Assembly: GCF_030852425.1 (NCBI RefSeq) | Contig: NZ_NSDM01000004.1 | Location: forward strand, 1 to 64,000 | Origin: Saccharothrix longispora | Lineage (GTDB): Bacteria; Actinomycetota; Actinomycetes; Mycobacteriales; Pseudonocardiaceae | Length of the DNA stretch: 64,000 bases | Reading direction: 5' to 3' | In this document: piece by piece, positions 34,437-44,965 of the stretch | Layout: each line of letters starts with the position of its first letter | Numbering within the stretch: position 1 is the first letter of the stretch | Translations under genes and position numbers: made by a program | Notes under the pieces: generated by a model | What the model was told of the DNA's origin: nothing | What the model saw: only the letters and a program-made list of their open reading frames with translations | The model's database searches: none

Positions 34437-36098
34437 TCAGCTGATCTCGGGGAGCTTCGGCCCGAGCAGGTCGTCCGCGTCCACGATCCGGTAGGCGTAG
34501 CCCTGCTCGGCGAGGAACCGCTGCCGGTGCGCGGCGTAGTCGGTGTCGAGCGTGTCGCGCGACACCACCGAGTAGAAGTGCGCCTGCCGCCCGTCGCCCT
34601 TGGGCCGCAGCAGCCGGCCGAGCCGCTGCGCCTCCTCCTGCCGCGACCCGAACGTGCCCGACACCTGCACCGCCACCGACGCCTCGGGCAGGTCGATCGA
34701 GAAGTTCGCCACCTTCGACACCACCAGCGTGCGCAGCTCGCCCCGCCGGAACCGGTCGAACAGCTCCTCGCGCTCCTTGTTCTTCGTCGAACCCTGGATC
34801 ACGGGCGCGCCCAGCGCCTCGCCCAGCGACTCCAACTGGTCCAGGTAGGCCCCGATCACCAGCGTCGGCTCACCGGCGTGCCGGTCGAGGATCGCCCGCA
34901 CCACCGGCAGCTTCGTGCGGGCCGTGGAGCACAGCTTGTAGCGCTCCTCCGGTTCGGCCGTCGCGTACTCCAGCCGCTCGTTGTCGGTCAGCGTGACCCG
35001 GACCTCGGTGCACTCGGCGGGCGCGATCCAGCCCTGCGCCTCGATGTCCCGCCACGGCACGTCGTACCGCTTCGGCCCGATCAGCGAGAACACGTCGCCC
35101 TCCTGGCCGTCCTCGCGCACCAGCGTCGCGGTCAGGCCGAGGCGGCGGCGCGACTGGAGGTCGGCCGTCATCCGGAACACCGGCGCGGGCAGCAGGTGCA
35201 CCTCGTCGTAGACGATCAGGCCCCAGTCGCGCGAGTCGAACAGCTCCAGGTGCTTGTACTCGCCCTTCGACTTGCGGGTGATCACCTGGTAGGTCGCGAT
35301 GGTGACCGGGCGGATCTCCTTGCGCTCACCCGAGTACTCGCCGATCTCGTCCTCGGTGAGCGACGTGCGCGCCACCAGTTCCCGCTTCCACTGCCTGCCC
35401 GCCACCGTGTTGGTGACGAGGATCAGCGTGGTCGCCTGCGCCTCGGCCATCGCCGCCGCGCCGACCAGCGTCTTGCCCGCGCCGCACGGCAGCACGACGA
35501 CGCCCGAGCCGCCCGCCCGGAACGCCCGCGCGGCCAGCCGCTGGTAGTCGCGCAGCTGCCAGCCGTCCTCCTCCAGCACGATGGGGTGCGCCTCGCCGTC
35601 GACGTAACCGGCGAGGTCCTCGGCGGGCCAGCCGACCTTGAGCAGCAGTTGCTTGAGGCGACCACGCTCGCTGGGGTGCACGACCACCGTGTCGTCGTCG
35701 ACGCGGTCGCCGAGCATCGGCTTGACCTTCTTGTGCCGCATGACCTCTTCGAGCACGGCGCGGTCGAGCGAGACGAGGGTCAGGCCGTGCACCGGGTGGT
35801 TGGCCAGCTGGAGCCGGCCGAAGCGACCCATGGTGTCGACCACGTCCACCAGCAGCGCCTGCGGCACCGGGTAGCGCGAGTAGCGGACCAGGGCGTCCAC
35901 GACCTGCTCGGCGTCGTGGCCGGCGGCGCGGGCGTTCCACAGCGCCAGCGGCGTCACGCGGTAGGTGTGCACGTGCTCGGGTGCGCGCTCCAGCTCGGCG
36001 AACGGCGCGATGGCGGTGCGCGCGTCGTCCGACAGCGGGTGGTCCACCTCCAGCAGCAGGGTCTTGTCCGACTGGACGATCAAGGGGCCGTCGGTCAC
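34437..36098 (-). CDS. XPB-type DNA repair helicase
   Basis: This superfamily 2 DNA helicase of 553 residues resembles bacterial XPB/Rad25. An N-terminal domain precedes Walker A LPCGAGKTLVG, the DEVH box VYDEVHLLP, motif III GLTATLVRED and the C-terminal helicase motif QRLGRLLRPKGDG. Archaeal and actinobacterial XPBs unwind DNA 3' to 5' and may act in repair. The start GTG 36098 has AGGAG upstream; the longer frame to 36176 lacks support. A helicase-associated protein of the kind often found beside XPB lies separately at 46.8-49.0 kb. Confidence 0.93.
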   Translation of the reverse strand: MTDGPLIVQSDKTLLLEVDHPLSDDARTAIAPFAELERAPEHVHTYRVTPLALWNARAAGHDAEQVVDALVRYSRYPVPQALLVDVVDTMGRFGRLQLANHPVHGLTLVSLDRAVLEEVMRHKKVKPMLGDRVDDDTVVVHPSERGRLKQLLLKVGWPAEDLAGYVDGEAHPIVLEEDGWQLRDYQRLAARAFRAGGSGVVVLPCGAGKTLVGAAAMAEAQATTLILVTNTVAGRQWKRELVARTSLTEDEIGEYSGERKEIRPVTIATYQVITRKSKGEYKHLELFDSRDWGLIVYDEVHLLPAPVFRMTADLQSRRRLGLTATLVREDGQEGDVFSLIGPKRYDVPWRDIEAQGWIAPAECTEVRVTLTDNERLEYATAEPEERYKLCSTARTKLPVVRAILDRHAGEPTLVIGAYLDQLESLGEALGAPVIQGSTKNKEREELFDRFRRGELRTLVVSKVANFSIDLPEASVAVQVSGTFGSRQEEAQRLGRLLRPKGDGRQAHFYSVVSRDTLDTDYAAHRQRFLAEQGYAYRIVDADDLLGPKLPEIS

Positions 36099-36315
36099 GG
36101 GTGCGCACTCCTGTCGGTTGTGTACCCCCAGTGTGCCCACCGCGGGCAAGTCGGTCGCGCAGCGTCCCCGGCCCACTACCGAACGCTCACGGACTCGGTT
36201 CGGTAAAGCGGGTCACGCCGGTGTGGCGCAGCCGTTAGCGTCCTGCCGCCCCCACCGCGCACCCTTCGCGCGGGCGGACGACAGGGGGCTCCCCGACTGA
36301 CGAACGAAGGCACAG

Positions 36316-36942
36316 ATGAGCACGGACGCGCCCGCGCCCACCCCCCAGTTCCCGCAGGGCCCGCAGCACCCGGCGCCCCACGGCCAGGCCCCCCAGTACC
36401 AGGGCGGCCCGGCCCCCGAAGCGCCGAAGAAGAAGAGCGTCCTCACGCGCATCCTCGGCTACGTCGCGGGCCTGGTCGTGGCCGGTCTGGTGCTGTACGG
36501 CTTCAACTACTTCACCAGCGACGCCGCCCAGACCAAGGCGGGCGACTGCGCGAGCGTGACCGGCACGGCCACCAAGCCCGAGTACAAGACGGTGGACTGC
36601 GGCGCGGCCGAGGCCAACTACACCGTGGGCAAGGTGCTCGACTCCACGTCCGCGTCGTGCGGCGGCGACGGCGTCTACGACGAGTACACCGAGACCGCCC
36701 GCCGGGGTCCCGACTCGAAGCTGTGCCTGATGCCGAACTTCGTCGAGGGCAAGTGCTACGAGCTGACCTCCAGCACGACGCAGATGGGCTACCCGCCGGT
36801 CGACTGCGGTCAGCCGCAGGTGTTCGAGCTGGTGAAGGCGGTCAAGGGCAGCGCGGACGGCAGCGCGTGCGGCGACGCCACCCCGCTGGTCTACGACGAG
36901 CCCAAGACGACGTTCTGCTTCGGTGAGCCCGTGAGCGCCTGA
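36316..36942 (+). CDS. LppU/SCO3897-like eight-cysteine membrane protein, paralogue 1
   Basis: The 208-residue protein has a Pro/Gln-rich cytoplasmic N-terminus, a KKK stop signal, one transmembrane helix (ILGYVAGLVVAGLVLYGF) and an external domain with eight cysteines. The motif order is GDC, VDC, SCGGDGVY, KLCLMPN, GKCY, VDC, AC and FC. All four genes at 36.3-39.7 kb share this arrangement, which would allow four disulfides. The family resembles LppU/SCO3897 proteins of unknown function. The upstream region has a possible TTAGCGT promoter box near 36234. Confidence 0.75.
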   Translation: MSTDAPAPTPQFPQGPQHPAPHGQAPQYQGGPAPEAPKKKSVLTRILGYVAGLVVAGLVLYGFNYFTSDAAQTKAGDCASVTGTATKPEYKTVDCGAAEANYTVGKVLDSTSASCGGDGVYDEYTETARRGPDSKLCLMPNFVEGKCYELTSSTTQMGYPPVDCGQPQVFELVKAVKGSADGSACGDATPLVYDEPKTTFCFGEPVSA

Positions 36943-37010
36943 TCGGTGCGGAGGGTGCGCGTGCCGCTACCTTTTGGGGCGTCACGCGCACCCGTCCAGC
37001 GAGGATGATC

Positions 37011-38198
37011 ATGAGCAACGAGCCGACGAAGCCCGACGACGACGCGCCCGAGCCCGTGGCGGGTGGCGCCTCACCGGCCAAGCCCACCGCCTCGTCCTCG
37101 CCGGACACCCCCGCGACCGGTCCCGCGGACCGGACCGACGCCGCCCGGGCCGCGGCCGCCGCCGACGCGGACCGCGTCGCCGCCGCCGAGGCCGCCGCCG
37201 CGAACGCGCGGGAGCCGGAACTGGCCCCGCCCGCCTCGTCCTCCGTGGGGCCGGGCTCCGCGGGTTCGGGTTCCGCCGGGTCCACCGGCGCCGCCCCCGA
37301 GTCCGGCGCCGGCGCCCGCGACCAACCGGTCGCCGGCAACGAGCCCGTCACCCCCGCCGGTCCGACGCCCGTCCCCGGTGCCCGCCAGGTGCCCTCCGCG
37401 GACCCGGTCACCCCCGGTGCCGACGACCCGGCCTCCCCGGCGCCCGCCGTCGACGAGCCGACGGGGGGCGACCGGGTCGCCGCTCCCGGCGCGGCGGCCG
37501 GTGGCTCCGCCGCCGGGGTGCCGGCCGGCACCGCCGCCCCCGCCGGCGCGGTGACCCCGTCCCCGCCCGCGCGCCCGGTCGGCGAGGTCCCGCCCGGTCC
37601 CGGCGCCGCGATCCCCGGCGCCGCGCCGGCCGACTCGATCTCCGACTCCGTCCCGCCCGCGCGCCCCGCCGACGACGGCGAACCCGCCCGCGGAACCGGC
37701 GGCGGCGGGAAGAAGGTCCTCATCGGCGTGCTGATCGTGCTGCTGGTCGGCGTCGTCGTGTACGGCGTGCGCATGCTCACCAACGACGCCTCGAACGCCG
37801 AGGCGGGCGACTGCGTCAGCCTCACCTCGCAGAGCGAGGACCGCGCCGACGTGGACACGCTCGACTGCTCCGCCGACAAGGCGTCCTACAAGGTCGGCAA
37901 GGTCCTGGAGGCGACCGACGCCACCTGCCCGGAGGACGGCCTCTACACCGAGATCGCCCCGGCCTCCCGCGTCGGCGACGGCTTCAAGCTGTGCCTGCTG
38001 CCCAACATGGCGGAGGGCGCCTGCTACAAGCCTGACGAGGGCACCGGGTTCGTGAAGACCGAGTGCACCGGTCCGGAGACCATCAAGGTGACCAAGGTCA
38101 TCCAGGGTTCGGTCGACCTGGAGGGCTGCCCGGACGCCGCCGGCATGTCGTACCCGGAGCCCGCCGTCACCTACTGCCTGGCACCCGCCGAGGAGTGA
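37011..38198 (+). CDS. LppU/SCO3897-like eight-cysteine membrane protein, paralogue 2
   Basis: The 395-residue form has a very long disordered Ala/Pro/Gly-rich N-terminus of about 230 residues, then GGGKKVLIGVLIVLLVGVVV as the transmembrane helix and the eight-cysteine domain (GDC, LDC, TCPEDGLY, KLCLLPN, GACY, TEC, GCP, YC). ATG codons at 37005 and 37011 are both possible. A TACCTT box at about 36968 gives it a possible promoter of its own. It is closest to paralogue 3 in the SYPEPAVT-type C-terminal motif. Confidence 0.75.
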   Translation: MSNEPTKPDDDAPEPVAGGASPAKPTASSSPDTPATGPADRTDAARAAAAADADRVAAAEAAAANAREPELAPPASSSVGPGSAGSGSAGSTGAAPESGAGARDQPVAGNEPVTPAGPTPVPGARQVPSADPVTPGADDPASPAPAVDEPTGGDRVAAPGAAAGGSAAGVPAGTAAPAGAVTPSPPARPVGEVPPGPGAAIPGAAPADSISDSVPPARPADDGEPARGTGGGGKKVLIGVLIVLLVGVVVYGVRMLTNDASNAEAGDCVSLTSQSEDRADVDTLDCSADKASYKVGKVLEATDATCPEDGLYTEIAPASRVGDGFKLCLLPNMAEGACYKPDEGTGFVKTECTGPETIKVTKVIQGSVDLEGCPDAAGMSYPEPAVTYCLAPAEE

Positions 38199-38252
38199 TC
38201 CCCGCTGCGGGGTAACCCGTTCGGGTGAACCGACTCAACCGGTCGGACGGCC

Positions 38253-38732
38253 GTGCCGATGCCCAAGGCCATGCGGAAGACGATCCGGTGGGGCATCGGC
38301 GCGGTCGGTCTGGTCGTGGTGGGCGCGTTCGCCGCCACGGCGCTCGAGGCCGACCCGGAGGGCCCGCCGGTGGGTGCGTGCGCCCGGATCGAGGGCACGG
38401 CGAAGGCGCCGAGGTACCTGGCGCTGGACTGCTCCTCCGACCGGGCGACGGTGAAGGTCGCCAAGGTCGTCGAGGAGGGTGGGAAGTGCCCGACGGGCGG
38501 TGCGCCCTACTCGGCCTACGTCGGCTCGGCCACGCTGTGCCTGATCCCCAACTTCGTCGTGGGCGGCTGCTACCGGCAGGACCGGAAGACGGGCCTGCAC
38601 AAGGTCGACTGCACGACCGCCGGCTCGATCCGCGTCGCCAGGGCGTCGAAGGACCCGGTGAACTGCGGTGACGACCGCGCCCTCAGCTACCCGGAGCCCG
38701 CCGTCACGTTCTGCCTCAGCCGCCCCGCCTGA
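38253..38732 (+). CDS. LppU/SCO3897-like eight-cysteine membrane protein, paralogue 3
   Basis: This is the shortest member, about 159 residues, with almost no cytoplasmic part. A basic start ([11 protein letters not shown]) leads into the helix [18 protein letters not shown], which could act as an uncleaved anchor or signal, and then the eight cysteines (GAC, LDC, KCP, TLCLIPN, GGCY, VDC, NC, FC). Start codons at 38253 (GTG), 38259 and 38271 are all possible. It lacks the low-complexity N-terminal region of its three relatives. Confidence 0.7.
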   Translation: MPMPKAMRKTIRWGIGAVGLVVVGAFAATALEADPEGPPVGACARIEGTAKAPRYLALDCSSDRATVKVAKVVEEGGKCPTGGAPYSAYVGSATLCLIPNFVVGGCYRQDRKTGLHKVDCTTAGSIRVARASKDPVNCGDDRALSYPEPAVTFCLSRPA

Positions 38733-38814
38733 CGCGGCGCCGTGCGCTGAAACGGCTGCGCCCGCCTGCTGCCCGGAGGTACGTTCCGCTCGCCCGATTC
38801 GAGAGGAACGCCAG

Positions 38815-39672
38815 GTGACCACGCCCCCCGACCAGCCGCCGCCGCCCTACGGCCAGCCCCAGGGCCACCCGCCACCCCAGCAGCCGGGCTGGGGACAGCC
38901 GTCGTCACCCCAGGGGTTCCCGGCCCAGCCCCACCCGCAGCAGCAGCCCGGCGGCTACGAGCAGCAGCCCGGCTACCCGCAGCCGGGGTACCCGCAGCCG
39001 GGATACCCGCAGTCCGGCTACCCGCAGCCGGGATACCCGCAGCAGGGCCCTCCGCAGCCCGGCGGCTACCAGGCCCCGCAGAACGCGTACCCGCCCCCGC
39101 CGCCCGGCTACCCCCAGCAGTTCCAGCCGGGTCGGCAGTTCCCGCCCCCGCCGCCCGCCAAGGGCGTGTCGAGCGGTGCGAAGAAGCTGATCGGCGTGGT
39201 CGTGGTCGGCATCGTCGGCATCGTGGTGGCGGGCGTCATCGCGAACCTGACCGGACCGTCCGGCGCGGACCCCGGCGAGTGCATCAAGATCGTCTCGGCC
39301 GGCGTGTCGAACGCCAAGGTGGAGAAGGTCGACTGCGGCTCGTCGGAGGCCGCGTTCAAGGTCGCCTCGAACCTCGACAGCAGCGCCGACTCGTGCCCGG
39401 ACGGCGACTACGCGGAGTACTCGGACCGGGGCGGGCGGCGCAGCAACGGCTTCAAGCTGTGCCTGATGCTCAACGCGGCCGAGGGCGACTGCTTCAAGCA
39501 GGAGGGTTCGATCGTCGCGGCCAAGACGACGAAGGTGACCTGCGGGCCGGAAGCCACCTACAGGGTCAGCAGAGTCGTCGCGGGCCGGGCCGACGAGAAC
39601 GAGTGCAAGGGCGGCGAGACGCCGTCGGTCTACTCGCAGCCGGCGACCACGGTGTGCCTCGTCGAGGCGTGA
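38815..39672 (+). CDS. LppU/SCO3897-like eight-cysteine membrane protein, paralogue 4
   Basis: The 285-residue protein has an N-terminal Pro/Gln/Tyr-rich tract with tandem GYPQP pentapeptides (five copies between residues about 52 and 78), then the helix [20 protein letters not shown] and the eight-cysteine domain (GEC, VDC, SCPDGDY, KLCLMLN, GDCF, VTC, EC, VC). GTG 38815 is chosen because GAGAGGAA lies upstream. Such tyrosine/proline repeats are common in cytoplasmic tails of actinobacterial membrane proteins. A strong terminator follows, so it ends the array. Confidence 0.75.
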   Translation: MTTPPDQPPPPYGQPQGHPPPQQPGWGQPSSPQGFPAQPHPQQQPGGYEQQPGYPQPGYPQPGYPQSGYPQPGYPQQGPPQPGGYQAPQNAYPPPPPGYPQQFQPGRQFPPPPPAKGVSSGAKKLIGVVVVGIVGIVVAGVIANLTGPSGADPGECIKIVSAGVSNAKVEKVDCGSSEAAFKVASNLDSSADSCPDGDYAEYSDRGGRRSNGFKLCLMLNAAEGDCFKQEGSIVAAKTTKVTCGPEATYRVSRVVAGRADENECKGGETPSVYSQPATTVCLVEA

Positions 39673-39684
39673 AAGCGAAATGGA

Positions 39685-39718
39685 CAAGGGGCCTTCCGGA
39701 AAAGAAGGCCCCTTGTTT
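39685..39718. terminator. intrinsic terminator between convergent genes
   Basis: CAAGGGGCCTTC at 39685-39696 pairs perfectly with GAAGGCCCCTTG at 39704-39715 around a 7-nt loop, followed by TTT. It ends the eight-cysteine array and, from the other side, the substrate-binding protein gene. Confidence 0.88.
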
Positions 39719-39730
39719 CCTCACTACGTG

Positions 39731-40708
39731 TCAGTTGGTGGTTCCGGGCGGCAACAACGCGCCGACGTCGAGCCGTTCGTCGAACACCTCTTCGGTGTCC
39801 ATCATGTCGGCGACCCGCTGGAGCCGGACCGGGTTCAGCGACAGCGGGAACACCCCCACGGACACCAGCGCCGCGGTCTGCTGGTCCACGTCGACGTAGC
39901 CGGTCAGCACGTCCTGCACGGACAGCTTGTTGTTCGACGCGGCTTCCTGCGCGTCCCGCAGCACCTGCCGGAACAGGGCGAGCGTGCGCGGGTTGGCTTC
40001 GGCGAACTTCTTGCTCGACGCGTACCCCGACATGGGGAAGTCCTTGGTGGGGCCGATCGCGGTGTCGGTGACGACGCGGGCGCCCGCGTCGCGCTGGGCC
40101 TTGGTGATGAACGGCTCGGTCATCCACGCCGCGTCGACCTGCTTGGCCTTCATCGCGTCGACCATCTGGTCGAACGGCATCTCGCGCAGCACGATCCGCT
40201 GCTTCTCCACGCCGGCGGTCTTGAGCACGGCCTTCGTGGTGAGCGCGCCGACGTCCTCGGTGGAGTTCACCGCGATGCGCGGCGCGGCCAGCGCGCCGGG
40301 GGCGTCGTACTCCTTGTCGAGCGTGACCAGCGCCATCGTGCCGGTGCCCGCCTGGTACGCCTCGCCCTGGAGCTGGATCTGGGCGCCGGCGACGTAGCTG
40401 CGGAACAGGTTGACGTGGCTCGCCCAGGTCAGGTCGAGGGTCGTGTCGAGCTGCTGGATGCCCTCGTCCTCGGTGCTCAACGTCACCAGCTGGACCTGGA
40501 GGCCCGCCTTCTCGAACAGCTTGTCGTTGAGGGCGAGCTTCAGCGGCGCCACGTCGACGACCGGCAGCACGCCGATGCGCAGCGTGTTGCGCTCCACCTC
40601 GGGCCGGTCGCCGCTGTCGCCGCCCGGCAGCAGGCCGCACGCCGTCAGGGTCGCGGCGCACGCGAACAACGCTGCCGCACGTCGCAGAACACGCGCTGGG
40701 GTAGGCAT
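39731..40708 (-). CDS. ABC transporter substrate-binding lipoprotein (NMT1/SsuA-like)
   Basis: The 325-residue lipoprotein has a signal peptide with basic start, hydrophobic core and lipobox (LFACAATLTACG). The mature sequence begins NTLRIGVLPVVDVAPLKLAL and includes DLTWASHVNLFRSYVAGA and VDAAWMTEPFITKAQR, typical of NMT1/SsuA/NrtA binding proteins for nitrate, sulfonate or thiamine-precursor type ligands. No permease or ATPase gene is nearby. It is divergent from a histidine kinase with a nitrate/nitrite-sensing domain, so it may present ligand to that sensor rather than to a transporter (inference). Confidence 0.85.
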   Translation of the reverse strand: MPTPARVLRRAAALFACAATLTACGLLPGGDSGDRPEVERNTLRIGVLPVVDVAPLKLALNDKLFEKAGLQVQLVTLSTEDEGIQQLDTTLDLTWASHVNLFRSYVAGAQIQLQGEAYQAGTGTMALVTLDKEYDAPGALAAPRIAVNSTEDVGALTTKAVLKTAGVEKQRIVLREMPFDQMVDAMKAKQVDAAWMTEPFITKAQRDAGARVVTDTAIGPTKDFPMSGYASSKKFAEANPRTLALFRQVLRDAQEAASNNKLSVQDVLTGYVDVDQQTAALVSVGVFPLSLNPVRLQRVADMMDTEEVFDERLDVGALLPPGTTN

Positions 40709-41126
40709 GGCACCTCTCGCCGGAACGACCTTGGACCGAGGTCTTTTGATCAACGAATTGTCGACGAACGTGTCGATGTGGGGGATGGTAACCACCCAGA
40801 GGTATGAAACGACAGTCCTGCTCGGATACGGTGGGTGCTCTCGGACTCTTCCCCGCAGCAGGGATCGAGCACTACGCTCCCCGGCTGGTGGCACCGGTCG
40901 TCGCAGACGGTCGTGATCACCGCGCGGGGGTGGGGTGCCTAGCCAACGCCACCGTCCCTGTGCTGCAATTCGCCCGATTTCGTGTCCATGCTTCGGTCCG
41001 TGGGGAGAGGCCGGGGAACACTGCTGCAAGAAGAGGAAGCCCAGCGTGGCCCGTCGAGAGAGAGGCCCCAGCCAGTCAGGCGTGGGGAACCCACCACGCT
41101 CCGAAAGGCCCGGACCGGGTGAGGAA
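40709..41126. other. 418-bp divergent promoter region
   Basis: This region between the binding-protein gene and the conservon should hold promoters for both. It is less GC-rich around 40740-40830. I see no palindrome strong enough to call an operator, and the open frames here end in Arg/Pro-rich peptides without ribosome-binding sites. I call no gene in it. Confidence 0.5.
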
Positions 41127-44100
41127 ATGACTGCGCTGCGTGAGGGAAGTGTGACCGAGTCCACGGGCGCCGTTGCGACGTCGGACGTGCGCGCTCCCCG
41201 ACGGGACACCCGCACCGGGAACTGGCGACTGCGGAACTGGCGACTGCCCACCAAGCTCGCCGCCGTGCTGCTGATCCCCACGGTCGCGGCGCTCGCCCTC
41301 GGTGGCCTGAGGGTGAACTCCGACCTGGCCGACGCCACCGAGTTCAACCAGTTGGCGAACCAGATCCAGCTGGAGTCCGCGGTCGCCGACCTGGTGCAGC
41401 AGCTCCAGCGCGAACGCGACCTCAGCACCCTGCACGTCGCGTCCGACAAGGCGCTGGACCGCGTCGTCCTCGACCGGCAGCTGCGCCGCGTCAACGACAC
41501 GATCGACGCCCTGAACAGCAAGATCCTCGAACTCAGCGGCGACCTCGGCGACACCGTGGTGACCCGCTTCCGGCAGGCGTCGAGCCAGCTGAACCGGCTC
41601 AACAGCCTCCGCAACGCGGTCCGCGACACCGCCTACCCGTCGGACGCGGTGCTGCGCACCTACTCCGAGTCGATCGAGGGCCTCCTGGACCTCGGCGAGC
41701 AGGCCATCGCGGGCATCAACGACCCCGAGCTGGTGCGGCTGCACCTGGCGACCAACGCCATCGCCCGCATCAAGGAGCAGGAGTCGCGCAAGCGCGGCAT
41801 CATGCTCGACGTCTTCCAGCGCGGGCAGCTCGGCCCGACGCAGGAGCGCCTGATCCTGTCCGCCGAGGCGGAGCTGAACGCGGCCCGCAACGACTTCCGC
41901 AAGTCCGCGACCCCCGACCAGGCCAAGATCTACGACGACACCGTCACCGGCCTGATCGTCGACACCGCGAACGACATGGTGGAGACCGCGCTCAACCTCG
42001 GCGAGAACGAGCAGAGCCTGGAGTCCCTGCGCCCGGAGAAGTGGGACATCGCCGCGACGCTGACGGTGAACCTCACCCGCGACGTGGAGAACCTGCTGCT
42101 GGAGCAGCTCCAGAACCGCACCGACGAGCTGACCGGCCAGGCGCGCGCCGCGGCGTTCCGCGACTCGGGCATCGTGCTCGTGTCGCTGCTGCTGGCGCTG
42201 GTCATGGCGCTGTTCGTGGCCCGCTCGATCCTCGTGCCGCTGCGCGTGCTGCGCCGCACCGCCCTCGACGTGGCCGACCACGGCCTGCCCGAGGCGGTCG
42301 ACCTGATCCTGAAGGACCCGAACCCGCAGGAAGCCGCCAAGTCCGCCATCGCGCCGGTGCCGATCACCACCCGCGAGGAGGTCGGCCAGGTGGCCCGCGC
42401 GTTCGACGCGGTGCACGGCGAGGCGGTCCGGCTGGCCGCCGAGCAGGCCCTGCTGCGCGACAACGTCAACTCGATGTTCGTCAACCTGTCCCGCCGCTCG
42501 CAGGCCCTCGTCGAGCGCCAGCTGAACCTGATCGACCGGCTGGAGCAGGACGAGCAGGACCCCGACCAGCTGGCCAGCCTCTTCGAGCTGGACCACCTCG
42601 CGACCCGCATGCGGCGCAACAGCGAGAACCTGCTGGTCCTGTCCGGCACGGACCTGTCCCGGCGGCTCACCCGCCCGGTCCCGGCGGCCGAGGTGCTCGG
42701 CGCCGCGGTGTCCGAGGTCGAGCAGTACGCCCGCGTGCAGGTCGGCCAGACCCCCGAGCTGACGGTCCAGGGCCGCGCGGTCAACGACCTCGTGCACCTG
42801 ATCGCCGAGCTGCTCGACAACGCCACCGCGTTCTCCGACCCGGTGACCAAGGTCACCGTGCGCACGGCCCGCACCCGCAAGGGCGAGCTGGCCGTCGAGA
42901 TCCAGGACCGCGGCGTCGGCATGGGCGAGCAGGAGATCAACGACGCCAACGAGCGCCTGGCCGACCCGCCGGACGTCGACGTCGCCGTGTCCCGCCGCAT
43001 GGGCCTGTACGTGGTCGCGCGATTGGCCAAGCGGCACGACATCAAGGTGCGGCTGCGCGCCAACGAGGACATCGAGGGCGGCACCACCGCGCTCGTGCTG
43101 GTGCCCGACACGCTCGTGCAGCAGCCCGGCCAGGCCGCCGCGCCGCTGGAGCCCGCCGCCGCGTTCCCGAGCCAGAACCCCGCGCAGCGCTCCGCCGGCA
43201 TCGCCGGGGCGTTCGGCGGTGGCGGTCTGGGTGGCGGCGGTCTGGGCGGCGGACCGGTCCGCGGGGACGACGAGCCGAGCTTCCCCAGTTTCCCCGGCCT
43301 GCCGCGCGTCGAGGACGAGCAGCCCGCGTTCCCGGTGAGCTTCGTGCGGACCGAGGGCGAGCACGACGCGGCCCGCGTGCCCGCGTTCGGCGACGCGCCG
43401 GCCGAGGCGCCCGCCGAGACCTCCGCGGAGATCTCCCAGTCGTGGCTGCCGGTGGGCGACGAGCGCGACGTGGAGCGCGAGCCGTCCGGCTCGTTCGGCG
43501 AGCCGACGCTGTTCACCGCCTACGAGGACCGCGACGAGCAGGACAAGGACCAGCACGGCTTCGAGACGACCCAGTTCGCCGTCGCCGTCGACACCGGCTT
43601 CGACACCGACACCGACACCGGCTTCGACGGGTTCGACGGCTTCGACACCGGGGCCGGCCTCGGCGCCGGGTTCGAGGCCCGCGAGCCGGAGGCGCCCGCC
43701 CACCGCAACGGCACGGCCCCGGCGCCCGCCGCCGGGGAGGTCGAGCGCGACCTGGACGCGCCCACCGAGCGGCTGCCGATCTACGAGGCGGTCCTCTCGC
43801 AGTGGTTCCAGGTCGTGGGCAGCGAGACCTCCGCGGCGACCGCGCAGGCCGTGCCGCCCGCGCCGGAGGCCGGGAAGCGGGAGCCGGCCGGGGAGTCGTC
43901 CCTGCCGACCCGCCGGCCGCAGCCGGTCCCGCCGGTCGCCCCCACCACGTCCGAGGACGCCCTGCCGCAGCGCGGCACCCTCGACGTGGCCGCCAACGGT
44001 CATGCCGCGCGCGAATCCGAGGGTGCGCTTGCCCGACGGGGTGACGCCGCGCCTAGTCTGACCGAGGGCGGGCTGCCCAAGCGGCAGCCCGGCGCAGCAC

Positions 44101-44519
44101 CCAGCACCCTGCCCAAGCGCGCTTCGGAGAACCCTCATGGGGAGGTGTCCCGCGTGACCGAGCCCGAACCGGTCGCCGAGCCCGAGCCGTCCGCGCCGTC
44201 CGCCGAGTCGGTGTGGCACTCGCCCGCCGACGAGGGGTGGCAGGCAGCACAGGCCTTGCTCGGCAAGGCCCCCGAAACCACGACACAGGCGGGGTTGCCC
44301 AAGCGGGTGCCCAAGGCTCAGCTTGTGCCGGGATCAGCCGCGCCGAAGCCCCAGGCGTCGGAGCGGCAACCGCAGCGGCCCCCGCTGCCACCACGATCGG
44401 CTGACGCGATCCGTGGACGCATGTCGAGTCTTCAGCAGGGCGTCCGTCGAGGGCGACACGCTTTGATCGACGCTTACGCTGGTGACATGTCGAGCCGGCA
44501 AGACGAGGAGCAGGAGTGA
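41127..44519 (+). CDS. NIT-domain sensor histidine kinase (conservon CvnA-type)
   Basis: This 1130-residue membrane kinase has a first transmembrane helix at about 43-62, an external nitrate/nitrite-sensing (NIT) helical domain to about 340, a second helix near 348-368 and a HAMP linker. A dimerisation segment contains [19 protein letters not shown] (His near 490), and the HATPase has an N-box [12 protein letters not shown] near 560. From residue about 680 it is a disordered Pro/Ala/Glu-rich tail with [16 protein letters not shown] repeats and LPKR/LPTRR motifs. ATG 41127 has GGTGAGG upstream. It leads the cvnABCD-type operon, GTGA-coupled to the roadblock gene. Confidence 0.92.
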   Translation: MTALREGSVTESTGAVATSDVRAPRRDTRTGNWRLRNWRLPTKLAAVLLIPTVAALALGGLRVNSDLADATEFNQLANQIQLESAVADLVQQLQRERDLSTLHVASDKALDRVVLDRQLRRVNDTIDALNSKILELSGDLGDTVVTRFRQASSQLNRLNSLRNAVRDTAYPSDAVLRTYSESIEGLLDLGEQAIAGINDPELVRLHLATNAIARIKEQESRKRGIMLDVFQRGQLGPTQERLILSAEAELNAARNDFRKSATPDQAKIYDDTVTGLIVDTANDMVETALNLGENEQSLESLRPEKWDIAATLTVNLTRDVENLLLEQLQNRTDELTGQARAAAFRDSGIVLVSLLLALVMALFVARSILVPLRVLRRTALDVADHGLPEAVDLILKDPNPQEAAKSAIAPVPITTREEVGQVARAFDAVHGEAVRLAAEQALLRDNVNSMFVNLSRRSQALVERQLNLIDRLEQDEQDPDQLASLFELDHLATRMRRNSENLLVLSGTDLSRRLTRPVPAAEVLGAAVSEVEQYARVQVGQTPELTVQGRAVNDLVHLIAELLDNATAFSDPVTKVTVRTARTRKGELAVEIQDRGVGMGEQEINDANERLADPPDVDVAVSRRMGLYVVARLAKRHDIKVRLRANEDIEGGTTALVLVPDTLVQQPGQAAAPLEPAAAFPSQNPAQRSAGIAGAFGGGGLGGGGLGGGPVRGDDEPSFPSFPGLPRVEDEQPAFPVSFVRTEGEHDAARVPAFGDAPAEAPAETSAEISQSWLPVGDERDVEREPSGSFGEPTLFTAYEDRDEQDKDQHGFETTQFAVAVDTGFDTDTDTGFDGFDGFDTGAGLGAGFEAREPEAPAHRNGTAPAPAAGEVERDLDAPTERLPIYEAVLSQWFQVVGSETSAATAQAVPPAPEAGKREPAGESSLPTRRPQPVPPVAPTTSEDALPQRGTLDVAANGHAARESEGALARRGDAAPSLTEGGLPKRQPGAAPSTLPKRASENPHGEVSRVTEPEPVAEPEPSAPSAESVWHSPADEGWQAAQALLGKAPETTTQAGLPKRVPKAQLVPGSAAPKPQASERQPQRPPLPPRSADAIRGRMSSLQQGVRRGRHALIDAYAGDMSSRQDEEQE

Positions 44520-44935
44520 CGACCGCAGCTCAGCCAGGCAGCTTTGGTTGGCTTATCACCGACTTCGTGCGCCGGGTTCCCGGTGTAGCGCATTCCGTGG
44601 TCGTGTCGGCGGACGGGCTTCTGCTCGCCGGCTCGCAGGGCCTGCCCCGAGACCGCGCCGAACAACTGTCCGCGGTGGCGTCGGGGCTGGTCAGCCTCAC
44701 CGCCGGCGCCGCACGGTGCTTCGAGGCGGGCACGGTCAACCAGACCGTGGTCGAGATGGAACGGGGTTACCTGTTCCTGATGTCCATCAGCGACGGGTCG
44801 TGCCTCGCGGTGCTCGCGGCCCCGAACTGCGACATCGGCCTCGTGGCGTACGAGATGACCTTGCTGGTCGAGCGCGTGGGCCAGCAGCTGACCCCGGAGC
44901 TGCGCGCGCAGCTCCAGGGCGTGGTTCGGCGGTAG
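44516..44935 (+). CDS. roadblock/LC7-domain protein (CvnB-type)
   Basis: The 139-residue protein is of the MglB/roadblock fold: [35 protein letters not shown] in its first half and [30 protein letters not shown] in its second. In conservons it forms a membrane-associated complex with the kinase, DUF742 protein and GTPase, and probably acts on the GTPase cycle. GTG 44516 overlaps the kinase stop by 4 nt. Confidence 0.93.
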   Translation: MTTAAQPGSFGWLITDFVRRVPGVAHSVVVSADGLLLAGSQGLPRDRAEQLSAVASGLVSLTAGAARCFEAGTVNQTVVEMERGYLFLMSISDGSCLAVLAAPNCDIGLVAYEMTLLVERVGQQLTPELRAQLQGVVRR

Positions 44936-44965
44936 CTCCTCGTGAGATCGTGGGGGTGAGGGTAG

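Noticed and set aside
41076-44219. Very long minus-strand open frame (about 1000 codons) opposite the conservon kinase
   Set aside because: It is a GC-rich antisense shadow of the kinase gene with His/Arg/Gly low complexity and no ribosome-binding site; similar shadows occur opposite most long genes here.
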